The notes below the pieces were generated by a model that ran no database searches, was not told the origin of the DNA, and saw only the letters and a program-made list of their open reading frames with translations. 11,745 nucleotides of DNA from Streptococcaceae bacterium (GTDB lineage Bacteria; Bacillota; Bacilli; Lactobacillales; Streptococcaceae): positions 1 through 11,745 of the forward strand of contig JAISYB010000104.1 of assembly GCA_031270215.1 (NCBI GenBank), given 5' to 3'. The translations under genes and the position numbers were made by a program. Positions 4,920-11,745 of the stretch are shown in pieces; within the stretch, counting starts at the first letter, position 1; each line of letters starts with the position of its first letter.

Positions 4920-6866
4920 TTAGATATCAATCGTTGAGTATTTGGCATTTTCTTCAATAAAATCACGCCTCGGCTCAACCTTATCTCCCATTAGCATTTC
5001 AAAAATATCGTTTGCTTCTTTGGCGTCTTCAACGTGAACACGTGCCATTGTTCTGTGCTCCGGATCCATTGTCGTATCCCAAAGCTGATGATCATCCATC
5101 TCTCCAAGACCTTTATAGCGCTGCACAATCGGTTTAGGATTATTGGATAATTCACTTAGAACTTGCTTTAAGTCTTCCTCTTGCTTTTCTCCGGGCTGGA
5201 TATAGGTAATATTTTTCCCCTGTTTTACGCCATAGATCGGTGGCTGAGCGATATAGACATACCCAGCTTCAACCAATGGGCGCATATAGCGATAGAAAAG
5301 CGTGAGTAACAATGTCCTGATATGTGCACCATCAACATCGGCATCGGTCATGATCACTAACTTGTGATAACGTGCCTTTGAAACTTCATAGTCTGCCCCA
5401 AACCCTGTCCCCATTGCTGTGAAGAGCGAGCGGATTTCCTCATTAGCCAGAATTTTATCCATTGATGCTTTTTCAACGTTTAATATTTTACCACGGATTG
5501 GCAAAATAGCTTGAAATTCACGATTACGCCCTGATTTTGCTGAGCCACCCGCTGAATCTCCTTCGACGATAAATAGCTCTGTTTGCGTTGGATCATTGCT
5601 AGAGCAGTCTGCTAACTTACCTGGCAGATTGGAGATTTCTAAGCCTGATTTCTTACGTGTTACCTCACGTGCTTTCTTTGCAGCAAGCCTTGCCTTGCTC
5701 GCTAAAATTCCTTTTTCGACAATCTTGCGTGCAACCTTTGGATTTTCCAGCAAAAATTTGATAAATGCTTCGCTGAACAGACGATTAGTAATCCTCACAA
5801 CCTCAGAATTTCCTAGCTTCGTCTTAGTTTGTCCCTCAAACTGCGGATTTGGGTGCTTAACAGAGATGACTGCCGTTAAGCCCTCACGCACATCATCACC
5901 TGTTAGATTATCCTCGTTTTCCTTTAATAGCTTGTTTTTCTTCGCATAATCATTGATAACACGTGTCAATGCAGTCCGAAATCCCTGCTCATGCGTGCCG
6001 CCTTCATGCGTGTTGATATTATTGGCAAAGCTTAAAACAGTATTGTGATAATCATTGGTGTATTGCATGGCAACTTCAACGATTACCCCTTCCATTTCAC
6101 CATCGGTATAAATTGCCGGTTCAAATAAAACGGTCTTTTTATCATTGATAAATTCGACATAGCTTTGAATCCCGCCTTCGTAGTGATAGTCAAGCCTTTT
6201 TGGCGCTTCTTCCCGCAAATCACTGATTGAAATCTTCAAGCCGCGATTAAGAAAGGCTAATTCACGGATACGTTTAGCTAATTTATCGAAATCAAAAACG
6301 GTTGTTTCTGTAAAAATTTCTTCATCTGGAGTAAAACGAACCTTTGTACCATGGATTTCAGTTGCTCCAACTTCCTTCAAATCTGCAACCACTACGCCAC
6401 GACGATATTCTTGATAATATTCCTTACCTTGTTTATAGACATTGACCTTAAGACTGTTCGATAACGCATTAACAACTGACGAGCCAACACCGTGTAAGCC
6501 ACCTGAAACCTTGTAGCCACCACCGCCAAATTTACCCCCAGCGTGTAGCACTGTAAAAACAGTTTCAACAGCCGGACGACCTGTTTTTTCTTGAATATCA
6601 ACAGGAATACCGCGACCATCATCAATGACGGTGATTGAATTATCCTTTTCAATAAAGACTTCGATATGTGTGGCAAATCCTGCCAATGCTTCATCAATCG
6701 AGTTATCAACAATTTCCCAGACTAAATGATGCAGCCCTTCTGAGCTTGTCGAACCGATATACATACCAGGACGCATTCTTACCGCTTCTAAGCCTTCTAA
6801 GACTTGAATCTGACTAGCATCATATTCCTGTGCTAACTGCGCTTGTGTTTTTTTATCTTCAGACAA
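4920..6866 (-). CDS. gyrB: DNA gyrase subunit B
   Basis: This is the ATPase subunit of the type IIA topoisomerase that introduces negative supercoils, working as GyrA2B2. The 648 residues are the normal length for Gram-positive GyrB without the large proteobacterial insert. Visible features are the GHKL ATPase with catalytic Glu51 and Asn55 (WEIVDNSIDEA), DDGRGIP at 82-88, the glycine-rich lid GGLHGVGSS at 122-130, and the transducer QTKTK ending at Lys350. The TOPRIM domain has EGDSAGGSAKSGR (435-447), LPIRGKILNVEKA and TDADVDGAH (507-515). The C-terminus has YKGLGEMDDHQLW. SGRNREFQAILPIRGK marks it as GyrB rather than ParE. The position matching the E. coli coumarin contact Arg136 is Lys144, as in other streptococcal GyrB. 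The start is TTG, with AAGGAGG 10 nt upstream. It stands alone, without gyrA or recF beside it. Confidence 0.98.
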   Translation of the reverse strand: MSEDKKTQAQLAQEYDASQIQVLEGLEAVRMRPGMYIGSTSSEGLHHLVWEIVDNSIDEALAGFATHIEVFIEKDNSITVIDDGRGIPVDIQEKTGRPAVETVFTVLHAGGKFGGGGYKVSGGLHGVGSSVVNALSNSLKVNVYKQGKEYYQEYRRGVVVADLKEVGATEIHGTKVRFTPDEEIFTETTVFDFDKLAKRIRELAFLNRGLKISISDLREEAPKRLDYHYEGGIQSYVEFINDKKTVLFEPAIYTDGEMEGVIVEVAMQYTNDYHNTVLSFANNINTHEGGTHEQGFRTALTRVINDYAKKNKLLKENEDNLTGDDVREGLTAVISVKHPNPQFEGQTKTKLGNSEVVRITNRLFSEAFIKFLLENPKVARKIVEKGILASKARLAAKKAREVTRKKSGLEISNLPGKLADCSSNDPTQTELFIVEGDSAGGSAKSGRNREFQAILPIRGKILNVEKASMDKILANEEIRSLFTAMGTGFGADYEVSKARYHKLVIMTDADVDGAHIRTLLLTLFYRYMRPLVEAGYVYIAQPPIYGVKQGKNITYIQPGEKQEEDLKQVLSELSNNPKPIVQRYKGLGEMDDHQLWDTTMDPEHRTMARVHVEDAKEANDIFEMLMGDKVEPRRDFIEENAKYSTIDI

Positions 6867-6876
6867 AATATAACTT

Positions 6877-6910
6877 CCTCCTTGACAATGAAAATAGCGA
6901 TAAATCGCTA
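6877..6910 (-). promoter_or_regulatory. gyrB leader: SD for the TTG start and a small hairpin
   Basis: AAGGAGG (6877-6883 on the minus strand) is the only strong Shine-Dalgarno and decides the TTG start. A 7-bp inverted repeat (TAGCGAT/ATCGCTA, 6895-6910) lies 11 nt upstream of it. It could form a compact hairpin at the 5' end of the mRNA or act as a protein site. Confidence 0.6.
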
Positions 6911-6923
6911 ATGTACTGCTATA

Positions 6924-6951
6924 ATTATACCATTTTTAGAAAGAAAAACAA
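6924..6951 (-). promoter_or_regulatory. Sigma-A promoter of gyrB, extended -10
   Basis: On the minus strand TGG-TATAAT (6924-6932) is a perfect -10 with the TGn extension. A weak -35 (TTGTTT, 6946-6951) lies 16 bp upstream. Transcription would start near 6917, about 50 nt before the TTG start. Confidence 0.75.
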
Positions 6952-6981
6952 AGGCAGCGTTCGTCTAAGTATATTCAAGAG

Positions 6982-7013
6982 AAAAACAGCCTGCCAAAAA
7001 AACTGACACACTG
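6982..7013 (-). terminator. Probable terminator downstream of tkt
   Basis: On the minus strand CAGTGTGTC (7005-7013) pairs with GGCAGGCTG (6987-6995) as a 9-bp stem with one mismatch and two wobbles. It is followed by five T. It lies about 130 nt after the tkt stop codon and before the gyrB promoter. The imperfect stem lowers confidence. Confidence 0.5.
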
Positions 7014-7059
7014 CTTTTGCTTTAAAACGCCTGAAAATAGAAGTAAGCGACATTTTTCA

Positions 7060-7109
7060 ATGCTTGCGCTAGGAAACTACTTCGCTAAGAATTAGTTTCC
7101 ACCAAGCAT
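7060..7109. repeat. Long two-stage inverted repeat after tkt
   Basis: ATGCTTG (7060-7066) pairs with CAAGCAT (7103-7109), and inside it GGAAACTA (7072-7079) pairs exactly with TAGTTTCC (7093-7100). The two stems are separated by small internal loops and close a 13-base loop. No T-run follows on either strand, so it is not an ordinary intrinsic terminator. It could protect the tkt 3' end, or be a small non-autonomous repeat. Confidence 0.6.
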
Positions 7110-7145
7110 GCCTAGTCACGTCCCCTAAATCAGCCGCAATTGACA

Positions 7146-9146
7146 TTAAGATAATTTACTGCCTAGATTGATAAATTCTGTCACAATATTTTCAACGGTA
7201 AAGCCATATTCTTCAAAGACTTTATCTCCCGGAGCGCTAGCACCGTATTTGTCAACGCTAATCGTCGCACCGAAAAGTCCGACATATTTGCCCCAGCCAT
7301 AGCTGGTTCCTGCTTCTATTGCGATACGCTTACTGACCTCCCGTGGAAGTACTGCCTCCTGATAATCCTCAGCTTGCGCCTCAAATAAATCAAAGCTTGG
7401 CAAGGATACCACACGGACGTGCTTATCTTGTTGCTTTAATGCCACCTGTGCATCAAGCGCTAGCTTAACCTCGCTACCAGTTGCAATCAATATCCCGTCT
7501 AGAGTGCCTTGCGCTTCACTAACAATATAACCACCCTTTGGCACATTTTGGCGCGCATTTTCCATTGTTCCTTCCAGAACAGGTAAATTCTGACGTGTCA
7601 AAATAAGTGCGGTTGGCTTATCCGTGGTCTTCATTGCAATCTCCCATGCTGCAACAACTTCATTTCCATCTGCTGGACGAATGACTTGCAGATTAGGAAT
7701 TGAGCGTAATGATGCTAATTGCTCAACCGGTTCATGCGTTGAACCATCCTCACCTACGGCAATTGAATCATGAGTAAAGACATAGACCACCGGTAATTTT
7801 TGAATGGCTGCCATGCGAATTGCCGGTAATAGATAATTTGAGAAGACAAAGAATGTTCCACCATAAACACGTGTGCCGCCATGTAAGGCGATCCCATTCA
7901 TTGCTGCACCCATTGCAAATTCACGAACGCCAAACCAGATGTTTCGACCAGCATAGTTATCCGCGTCAAAATCTGTTTCCGCTGCAACCATTGTATTGTT
8001 TGATGCTGAAAGGTCAGCAGAACCGCCCCAAAAATGTGGAAATTGTGCAGATAATGCTTGAATAACATCCTTTGAGGTCACACGACTAGCAGCTGATGTC
8101 CCTAGCTGATAGACAGGTAAATCTGTGATTTCACCAATTTCTTCAGTAAATGCTTGCTTATATTGTGCAGCAAGCTCTGGATAAGCCACTTCATAGCGTG
8201 CAAATAGTTCATTCCATGCTTGCTCAGCGCTCTTTCCACGTTGTTGAATTGTTTCCTCAAAGCGTGTTGCAACCTCAGTTGGTACGCTAAATGCCGGATA
8301 GCTCCAATTATATTGTTCTTTGGCATAGGCAATGCCTTCGCTACCGAGTGGTGCGCCGTGAACCGCTGATGTGCCTTGGTTTTTCGCACCAAAACCAATA
8401 ATTGTTTTTACTTCAATCAAAGTCGGCTTGTTCTTTTCTGCCTTAGCACGAGTAATCGCGTCCGCAATCGCAGCTAAATCATTACCGTCTGTCACTAGAA
8501 TATGCTGCCAGCCATAAGCCTTAAAACGCTCGCCGACATTTTCAGTGAATGACTTTGAAGTTGGGCCATCTAGCGAAATATCGTTAGAGTCATAGAATAA
8601 AATCAGTTTGCCAAGCTTTAAATGTCCTGCAAGTGAAGCTGCTTCTTGCGAAACTCCCTCCATTAAATCACCATCTCCATTTAAGGCATAGGTATAATGA
8701 TCAACAATTTCAAAGCCTGTTTGATTGTAGGTTGCCGCCAAATGCGCCTCTGCCATTGCCAGACCAACGGCATTAGCAATCCCTTGTCCAAGCGGTCCTG
8801 TTGTCGCCTCAACGCCATCTGTGTGATTGACCTCTGGATGTCCTGGAGTTTTGGAACCCCATTGACGAAATCCCTTCAAGTCATCTGTTGTCACATCATA
8901 GCCACTAAGATGTAGCAGGCTGTATAATAAGGCTGAACCATGTCCAGCAGACAGCACAAAACGGTCGCGATTTGTAAAATTACGACTTGTCTTAGGATTA
9001 ACCTTTAAAAATTTTGACCATAAAACATAAGCCATTGGTGCAGCACCCATTGGTAAACCTGGATGTCCTGAGTTGGCTTGTTGAATCATATCCATACTAA
9101 GTGTACGAATGGTGTTGACTGCTAACTGATCGGTTGTATCGAACAT
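7146..9146 (-). CDS. tkt: Transketolase
   Basis: This is a 666-residue cytoplasmic transketolase, full family length. It moves two-carbon ketol units between pentose-, hexose- and erythrose-phosphates with thiamine diphosphate and a divalent metal, linking glycolysis to the pentose phosphate pathway. Signatures are the N-terminal NSGHPGLPMGAAPM (25-38), the cofactor and metal motif NGDGDLMEGVSQEA (156-169) with NDISLDG (188-194), and the substrate-loop GGSADLSASN (374-383). The Pyr domain has catalytic Glu409 in GVREFAMGAAMNGIALHGG. The transketolase signature GEDGSTHEPVEQLASLRSIPN follows at about 465-485, and the protein ends with the C-terminal domain. The ATG at 9146 has AGGAG 5 nt upstream. 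It has its own promoter and a nearby terminator, so it is probably monocistronic. No truncation or missing catalytic residue is visible. Confidence 0.98.
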   Translation of the reverse strand: MFDTTDQLAVNTIRTLSMDMIQQANSGHPGLPMGAAPMAYVLWSKFLKVNPKTSRNFTNRDRFVLSAGHGSALLYSLLHLSGYDVTTDDLKGFRQWGSKTPGHPEVNHTDGVEATTGPLGQGIANAVGLAMAEAHLAATYNQTGFEIVDHYTYALNGDGDLMEGVSQEAASLAGHLKLGKLILFYDSNDISLDGPTSKSFTENVGERFKAYGWQHILVTDGNDLAAIADAITRAKAEKNKPTLIEVKTIIGFGAKNQGTSAVHGAPLGSEGIAYAKEQYNWSYPAFSVPTEVATRFEETIQQRGKSAEQAWNELFARYEVAYPELAAQYKQAFTEEIGEITDLPVYQLGTSAASRVTSKDVIQALSAQFPHFWGGSADLSASNNTMVAAETDFDADNYAGRNIWFGVREFAMGAAMNGIALHGGTRVYGGTFFVFSNYLLPAIRMAAIQKLPVVYVFTHDSIAVGEDGSTHEPVEQLASLRSIPNLQVIRPADGNEVVAAWEIAMKTTDKPTALILTRQNLPVLEGTMENARQNVPKGGYIVSEAQGTLDGILIATGSEVKLALDAQVALKQQDKHVRVVSLPSFDLFEAQAEDYQEAVLPREVSKRIAIEAGTSYGWGKYVGLFGATISVDKYGASAPGDKVFEEYGFTVENIVTEFINLGSKLS

Positions 9147-9199
9147 ATTAACTCCTAACTTAATTATGATTATCTAAAAACTACCGTCATCCCTAAACC

Positions 9200-9228
9200 A
9201 TTTTACTAAACTATTGCATAAATGGCAA
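9200..9228 (-). promoter_or_regulatory. Sigma-A promoter of tkt
   Basis: On the minus strand TTGCCA (9223-9228) and TAAAAT (9200-9205), each one base from consensus, are separated by exactly 17 bp. The transcript would start near 9193 and have a leader of about 47 nt. Confidence 0.75.
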
Positions 9229-9237
9229 ACGCTTTAC
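9224..9237. promoter_or_regulatory. cre-like site over the tkt -35
   Basis: The plus-strand core AAACGCTTT overlaps the -35 and fits the centre of the CcpA catabolite-responsive element (cre). The outer bases fit poorly: only one of the two expected at each end. If real, carbon-source control of tkt would follow, but the match is partial. Confidence 0.25.
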
Positions 9238-9262
9238 TATTCGACTATAACACTTTATTCTA

Positions 9263-9367
9263 TTATTCTAGCTCTGTACCCGCCTTCAACCGTACCGCCT
9301 TTTTATTCCTTGAAGCCTCAATCTTATCAACCAATCCAATAAACAAGTCATCATCAAAGATATTTAT
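9263..9367 (-). pseudogene. Relic resembling the C-terminal tail of a large serine recombinase
   Basis: A 34-codon open stretch with no start codon follows an in-frame TAA and ends in TAA at 9263. It reads IFDDDLFIGLVDKIEAS, then RNKKAVRLKAGTELE. The pattern F-D-x-x-L-F-x-x-L-V-D-K-I, then charged residues, then K-x-G-T-E-L at the very C-terminus, is typical of the last 30 or so residues of large serine recombinases from Gram-positive mobile elements and phages. The recombinase catalytic domain is absent, so this would be a decayed end. It abuts the transposase relic in another frame. The similarity is from memory of the family; the stretch is short. Confidence 0.45.
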
Positions 9368-9507
9368 TTAAAATACGCTAAAACGAGCTGGAAAAATCTG
9401 ACTGAAACACTGATAAACCAATCGTAGAGTCTGACCCAAAAATTTCGATTGCCAAATTTATATTTCAAATTGGCGTGTTTATCAAAAATCATAAGCCCAC
9501 TTTTCAT
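9364..9507 (-). pseudogene. Fragment of an IS200/IS605-family transposase (TnpA)
   Basis: An open stretch of 47 codons (ATG at 9507, no Shine-Dalgarno) begins MKSGLMIFDKHANLKYKFGN and continues RNFW. This matches the conserved region shortly before the catalytic tyrosine in one branch of IS200-type TnpA (GKSSLMIFDRHANLKYKYGNRxFW). The preceding ~90 residues, including the HUH metal motif, are missing. Downstream of RNFW the similarity is lost, so the catalytic-tyrosine helix is absent too. The remaining tail (VRLYDWFISV onward) is unrelated or frameshifted. It cannot be an active transposase and marks an old insertion between nifJ and tkt. A few codons further upstream (to about 9530) may also belong to it. 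Confidence 0.75.
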
Positions 9508-9576
9508 TAGTAATATGGCTTGAACAATTATATTCTAACTTAAGGAAAAGTTCTTTGATATAACAAGTGTTACCCA

Positions 9577-9617
9577 CTCGCATAGCAAGCGTTTTTTTGT
9601 TTCGCACGCTACGCGAG
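9577..9617. repeat. Strong 15-bp hairpin beside the transposase relic
   Basis: CTCGCATAGCAAGCG (9577-9591) pairs with CGCACGCTACGCGAG (9603-9617) with two wobbles or mismatched equivalents and one true mismatch. It encloses an 11-base T-rich loop. There is no T-run after it on either strand, so it is not a normal terminator. IS200/IS605 elements carry subterminal hairpins that their transposase recognises, and this lies 70 bp upstream of the TnpA relic on its 5' side. It may be a surviving element end. A perfect 12-bp palindrome (TGACTTAAGTCA) follows at 9624-9635. Confidence 0.6.
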
Positions 9618-9641
9618 TTCAACTGACTTAAGTCACTAATC

Positions 9642-9674
9642 AAAAACAGCGGCGCAGTGGGGGCACTGACCGCT
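9642..9674 (-). terminator. Intrinsic terminator of nifJ
   Basis: On the minus strand AGCGG plus CAGTG pair with CACTG plus CCGCT around a CCCC loop, with a small internal loop between the two 5-bp helices. The stem is followed by GTTTTTG. It lies about 160 nt after the nifJ stop codon. The intervening 160 bases hold no gene, only short repeated TTGAAAT motifs (9738-9770) and a small hairpin just after the stop. Confidence 0.75.
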
Positions 9675-9833
9675 ATAATATTTATTATTTTATTGTGACA
9701 TCAGCCTTAGACTGCTTTAGTGAGATAAATGCTCCCCCTTGAAATTAAGCTGAAATATCTTGAAATATGTAGTGCTATTTTCAGACATTCCTTCTTAATT
9801 CCCAGAAGATTCCCTTTGTTTTAAGCTCATCAG

Positions 9834-11745
9834 CTACTCGTTTTTATTTTCTTTCTTTGCTGCTCTTGCTGCTCGTCTAGCGGCACGCCTTGCTTCTGCT
9901 TCCGGATCCTTGACTCGTTCTTTTTTGACGCGCGGGACAGCTAAAGTGCTCGCTGCTTCATCTACATTTGCCGCTTTATCCCAGCGCCTTTGGATTTTTT
10001 CCAAATCGCCTGAAAGGGTTGCATAGTTGATAAATCGTCGTTTAGCATCAGCAACTGTTTTATCATACATCTCATCGGCAATGTCTGGGTGTACACGTTT
10101 TAAGCCATTAAAACGGACTTGCTTGGCAAAATAATCCTTCATCTTATCAAATTCTGGGCGTTTGAAATCCAAAGTCATTGGTGATTTGCCAAGAGAAGCA
10201 AGCTGTGGATTATAACGATATAAGCTCCAAAAGCCAGTGTTGACTGCTTCTCTTGCCTCATCTAATGTATTACCCATACCACCTTTTAAACCGTGTGAGA
10301 TACATGGTGTATAAGCAATAATGATAGATGGTCCTGGATATTTCTCTGCTTCTTCAAAAGCCTTGATTGTCTGCATTGGATTTGCACCACTGGCGATTTG
10401 AGCGACATAAACATTGCCATAGGTCATCGCCATCATTCCTAAATCTTTTTTAGCTGCAAATTTACCGTTCGCTGCAAATTTGGCAACTGCGCTCATCGGT
10501 GTTGCTTTAGAAACTTGACCACCGGTATTTGCATAGACCTCATTATCCATTACTAAGATATTAACATCAGCACCACTGGCAATGACGTGATCAATCCCGC
10601 CATAACCAATATCATATGCCCAGCCATCTCCTCCGATAATCCATTGTGACGGCTTAACCAATAAATCTTTTTTCTGATTAATTGCCTGTAAATCCTCGGA
10701 AAACGGTAATTCCTCAGCTAAAGCTGCTTTTAATTTTTCTGCGCGTTGACGTGTACCATCACTTTGATCCTTATGTATAATCCAATCCTCAAGAAGTTGA
10801 GCAAGCTCTGTTGAAATCTCTCGCTTTTGAATGACTTCAGCAATCTGTTTGGCAAGATGATCCCGCTTTTGCTTGCTTGCGATATAAATACCGTAGCCAA
10901 ACTCTGCATTATCTTCAAAAAGTGAGTTGCTCCACGCAGGCCCTTGCCCAAGAGCGTTGGTCGTATAAGGTGTGACCGGTGCAGAGCCACCATAGATTGA
11001 TGAGCAACCTGTTGCATTTGCCATAACCATTCTATCGCCATACATTTGGGTTAATAACTTGATATAAGGTGTTTCACCACAGCCTGCACAAGCGCCTGAA
11101 AACTCAATTAATGGCTTATTAAATTGATAATGAAGCAAAGTTCCCGGCTTAGCTGGGTTTTCCTTTTGACGCAGGGTCATTGCAAACGCCCAATTCATCG
11201 CCTCTTCCTTCATTGCCTCATAAGACTTCAATTCTAATGCCTTGCCCTTTGCCGGACAAGCTGCAACACAAAGACCACAGCCGGTGCAATCCTCAACAGA
11301 AACTTGAATCCGATACTTTAAGCCTTCTACTCCACGCATTTCCTTGACGATAAAGCCCTCCGGTGCATCGGTCAATTCATCGTCCTCAGCAAGAAATGGT
11401 CTGATTGCTGCGTGTGGACAAACGAAGGCACATTCATTACATTGTGTACATCTATCAGCATTCCATTCGGGAACCTGTAGCGCAATGCCACGCTTCTCAA
11501 ATGCCGTTGTTCCAACAGGCATGTCGCCTGTTTGCATATTATTATCAATCAAATCCCCGACTGATAAGCTATCGCCCTCCTGCGCATTGACTGTATTGAC
11601 AATCTTAAAAACATATTTTTGTCTAGCGTCAGTACCTGAAAAGTGCGCAGTAGCCTTTAGCGGTAATTCCGTTTTTAACCAGCTCTCAGGCACATCAACC
11701 TTATGAAGCGCTGTAATACTATCCTCAATTGCTTTGACATTAGCT
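9834..11745 (-). CDS. nifJ: Pyruvate:ferredoxin/flavodoxin oxidoreductase, C-terminal half (5' end outside window)
   Basis: This oxygen-sensitive enzyme splits pyruvate with CoA into acetyl-CoA and CO2 and passes the electrons to ferredoxin or flavodoxin. The 636 visible residues are roughly the last half of the ~1200-residue homodimeric type. In order they show the end of domain III, the EKR region (GDMPVGTTAFEKRGI, about 73-87), and a two-cluster ferredoxin insert. That insert has cysteines at 99, 102, 105, 109 (CTQCNECAFVC) and 153, 156, 159, 163 (CTGCGLCVAAC). The thiamine diphosphate domain has GDGWAYDIGYGG (about 372-383) and DNEVYANTGGQ. The proximal cluster ligands are Cys219, Cys222, Cys247 and Cys481, with the spacing known from the Desulfovibrio enzyme for the first three. 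The protein ends in an unusual basic Ala/Arg/Lys-rich tail. The reading frame stays open to the window edge, so the true start is upstream. Confidence 0.96.
   Translation of the reverse strand, partial: ANVKAIEDSITALHKVDVPESWLKTELPLKATAHFSGTDARQKYVFKIVNTVNAQEGDSLSVGDLIDNNMQTGDMPVGTTAFEKRGIALQVPEWNADRCTQCNECAFVCPHAAIRPFLAEDDELTDAPEGFIVKEMRGVEGLKYRIQVSVEDCTGCGLCVAACPAKGKALELKSYEAMKEEAMNWAFAMTLRQKENPAKPGTLLHYQFNKPLIEFSGACAGCGETPYIKLLTQMYGDRMVMANATGCSSIYGGSAPVTPYTTNALGQGPAWSNSLFEDNAEFGYGIYIASKQKRDHLAKQIAEVIQKREISTELAQLLEDWIIHKDQSDGTRQRAEKLKAALAEELPFSEDLQAINQKKDLLVKPSQWIIGGDGWAYDIGYGGIDHVIASGADVNILVMDNEVYANTGGQVSKATPMSAVAKFAANGKFAAKKDLGMMAMTYGNVYVAQIASGANPMQTIKAFEEAEKYPGPSIIIAYTPCISHGLKGGMGNTLDEAREAVNTGFWSLYRYNPQLASLGKSPMTLDFKRPEFDKMKDYFAKQVRFNGLKRVHPDIADEMYDKTVADAKRRFINYATLSGDLEKIQRRWDKAANVDEAASTLAVPRVKKERVKDPEAEARRAARRAARAAKKENKNE

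Noticed and set aside
5596..5949. 117-codon plus-strand frame opposite gyrB
   Set aside because: It is an antisense shadow of the conserved transducer and TOPRIM region; no promoter or ribosome binding site was seen.
6392..6712. 106-codon minus-strand frame inside gyrB
   Set aside because: It lies wholly within gyrB in another frame, has no family similarity, and gyrB is conserved throughout the stretch.
7060..7109. Long hairpin as the tkt intrinsic terminator
   Set aside because: No T-run follows it on either strand; the hairpin at 6987-7013 with five T is a better terminator candidate.
8102..8398. 98-codon minus-strand frame inside tkt
   Set aside because: It is out of frame with a fully conserved transketolase and has no recognisable domain.
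9147..9833. An intact small gene in the nifJ-tkt spacer
   Set aside because: The open stretches lack proper starts and cover only pieces of known mobile-element proteins, so they are treated as relics.
11344..11706. 120-codon plus-strand frame opposite nifJ
   Set aside because: It is the complement of the ferredoxin-insert region, with composition explained by the coding strand.

Overview
The window is low-GC Gram-positive chromosome, most likely from the Streptococcaceae near the lactococci. The GyrB sequence follows the streptococcal/lactococcal pattern almost throughout (AQEYDASQIQVLEG near the start, STIDI at the end). Sigma-A promoters, strong AGGAGG-type ribosome binding sites, a GH73-LysM autolysin and a NifJ-type pyruvate oxidoreductase agree with this. 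The species cannot be named from this sequence alone.

Left part (1-1760), all on the minus strand: a LacI-family regulator with its own terminator, followed by a textbook sigma-A promoter carrying two LacI-type operators. These lead into the first gene of a sugar ABC transporter (MalF/UgpA-type permease), which is cut by the window edge. The permease start lies in a 28-bp unit repeated three times in tandem, each copy carrying its own Shine-Dalgarno and ATG-ATG.

Middle part (1760-4920): a spacer rich in short inverted repeats, then a plus-strand DUF368/PopT-type undecaprenyl-phosphate translocase. It converges on a shared bidirectional terminator with a minus-strand secreted GH73 glucosaminidase that has two LysM domains and an unrecognised C-terminal domain. 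Both proteins belong to envelope biology: lipid-carrier recycling and peptidoglycan cutting.

Right part (4920-11745), all minus strand: gyrB, transketolase (tkt) and the C-terminal half of pyruvate:ferredoxin/flavodoxin oxidoreductase (nifJ). Each appears to have its own promoter or terminator, so they are probably separate units. The 687-bp spacer between nifJ and tkt holds mobile-element debris: a recognisable fragment of an IS200/IS605-type TnpA, a probable tail of a large serine recombinase, and a large hairpin.

The protein-coding genes belong to known families and I see no clearly new multi-gene system, defence island, CRISPR array, tRNA or rRNA. The most notable signals are the triplicated translation start of the permease, its nested operator array, the unassigned autolysin C-terminal domain, the decayed mobile-element spacer, and the use of TTG or GTG starts in three of the five genes whose start lies inside the window.
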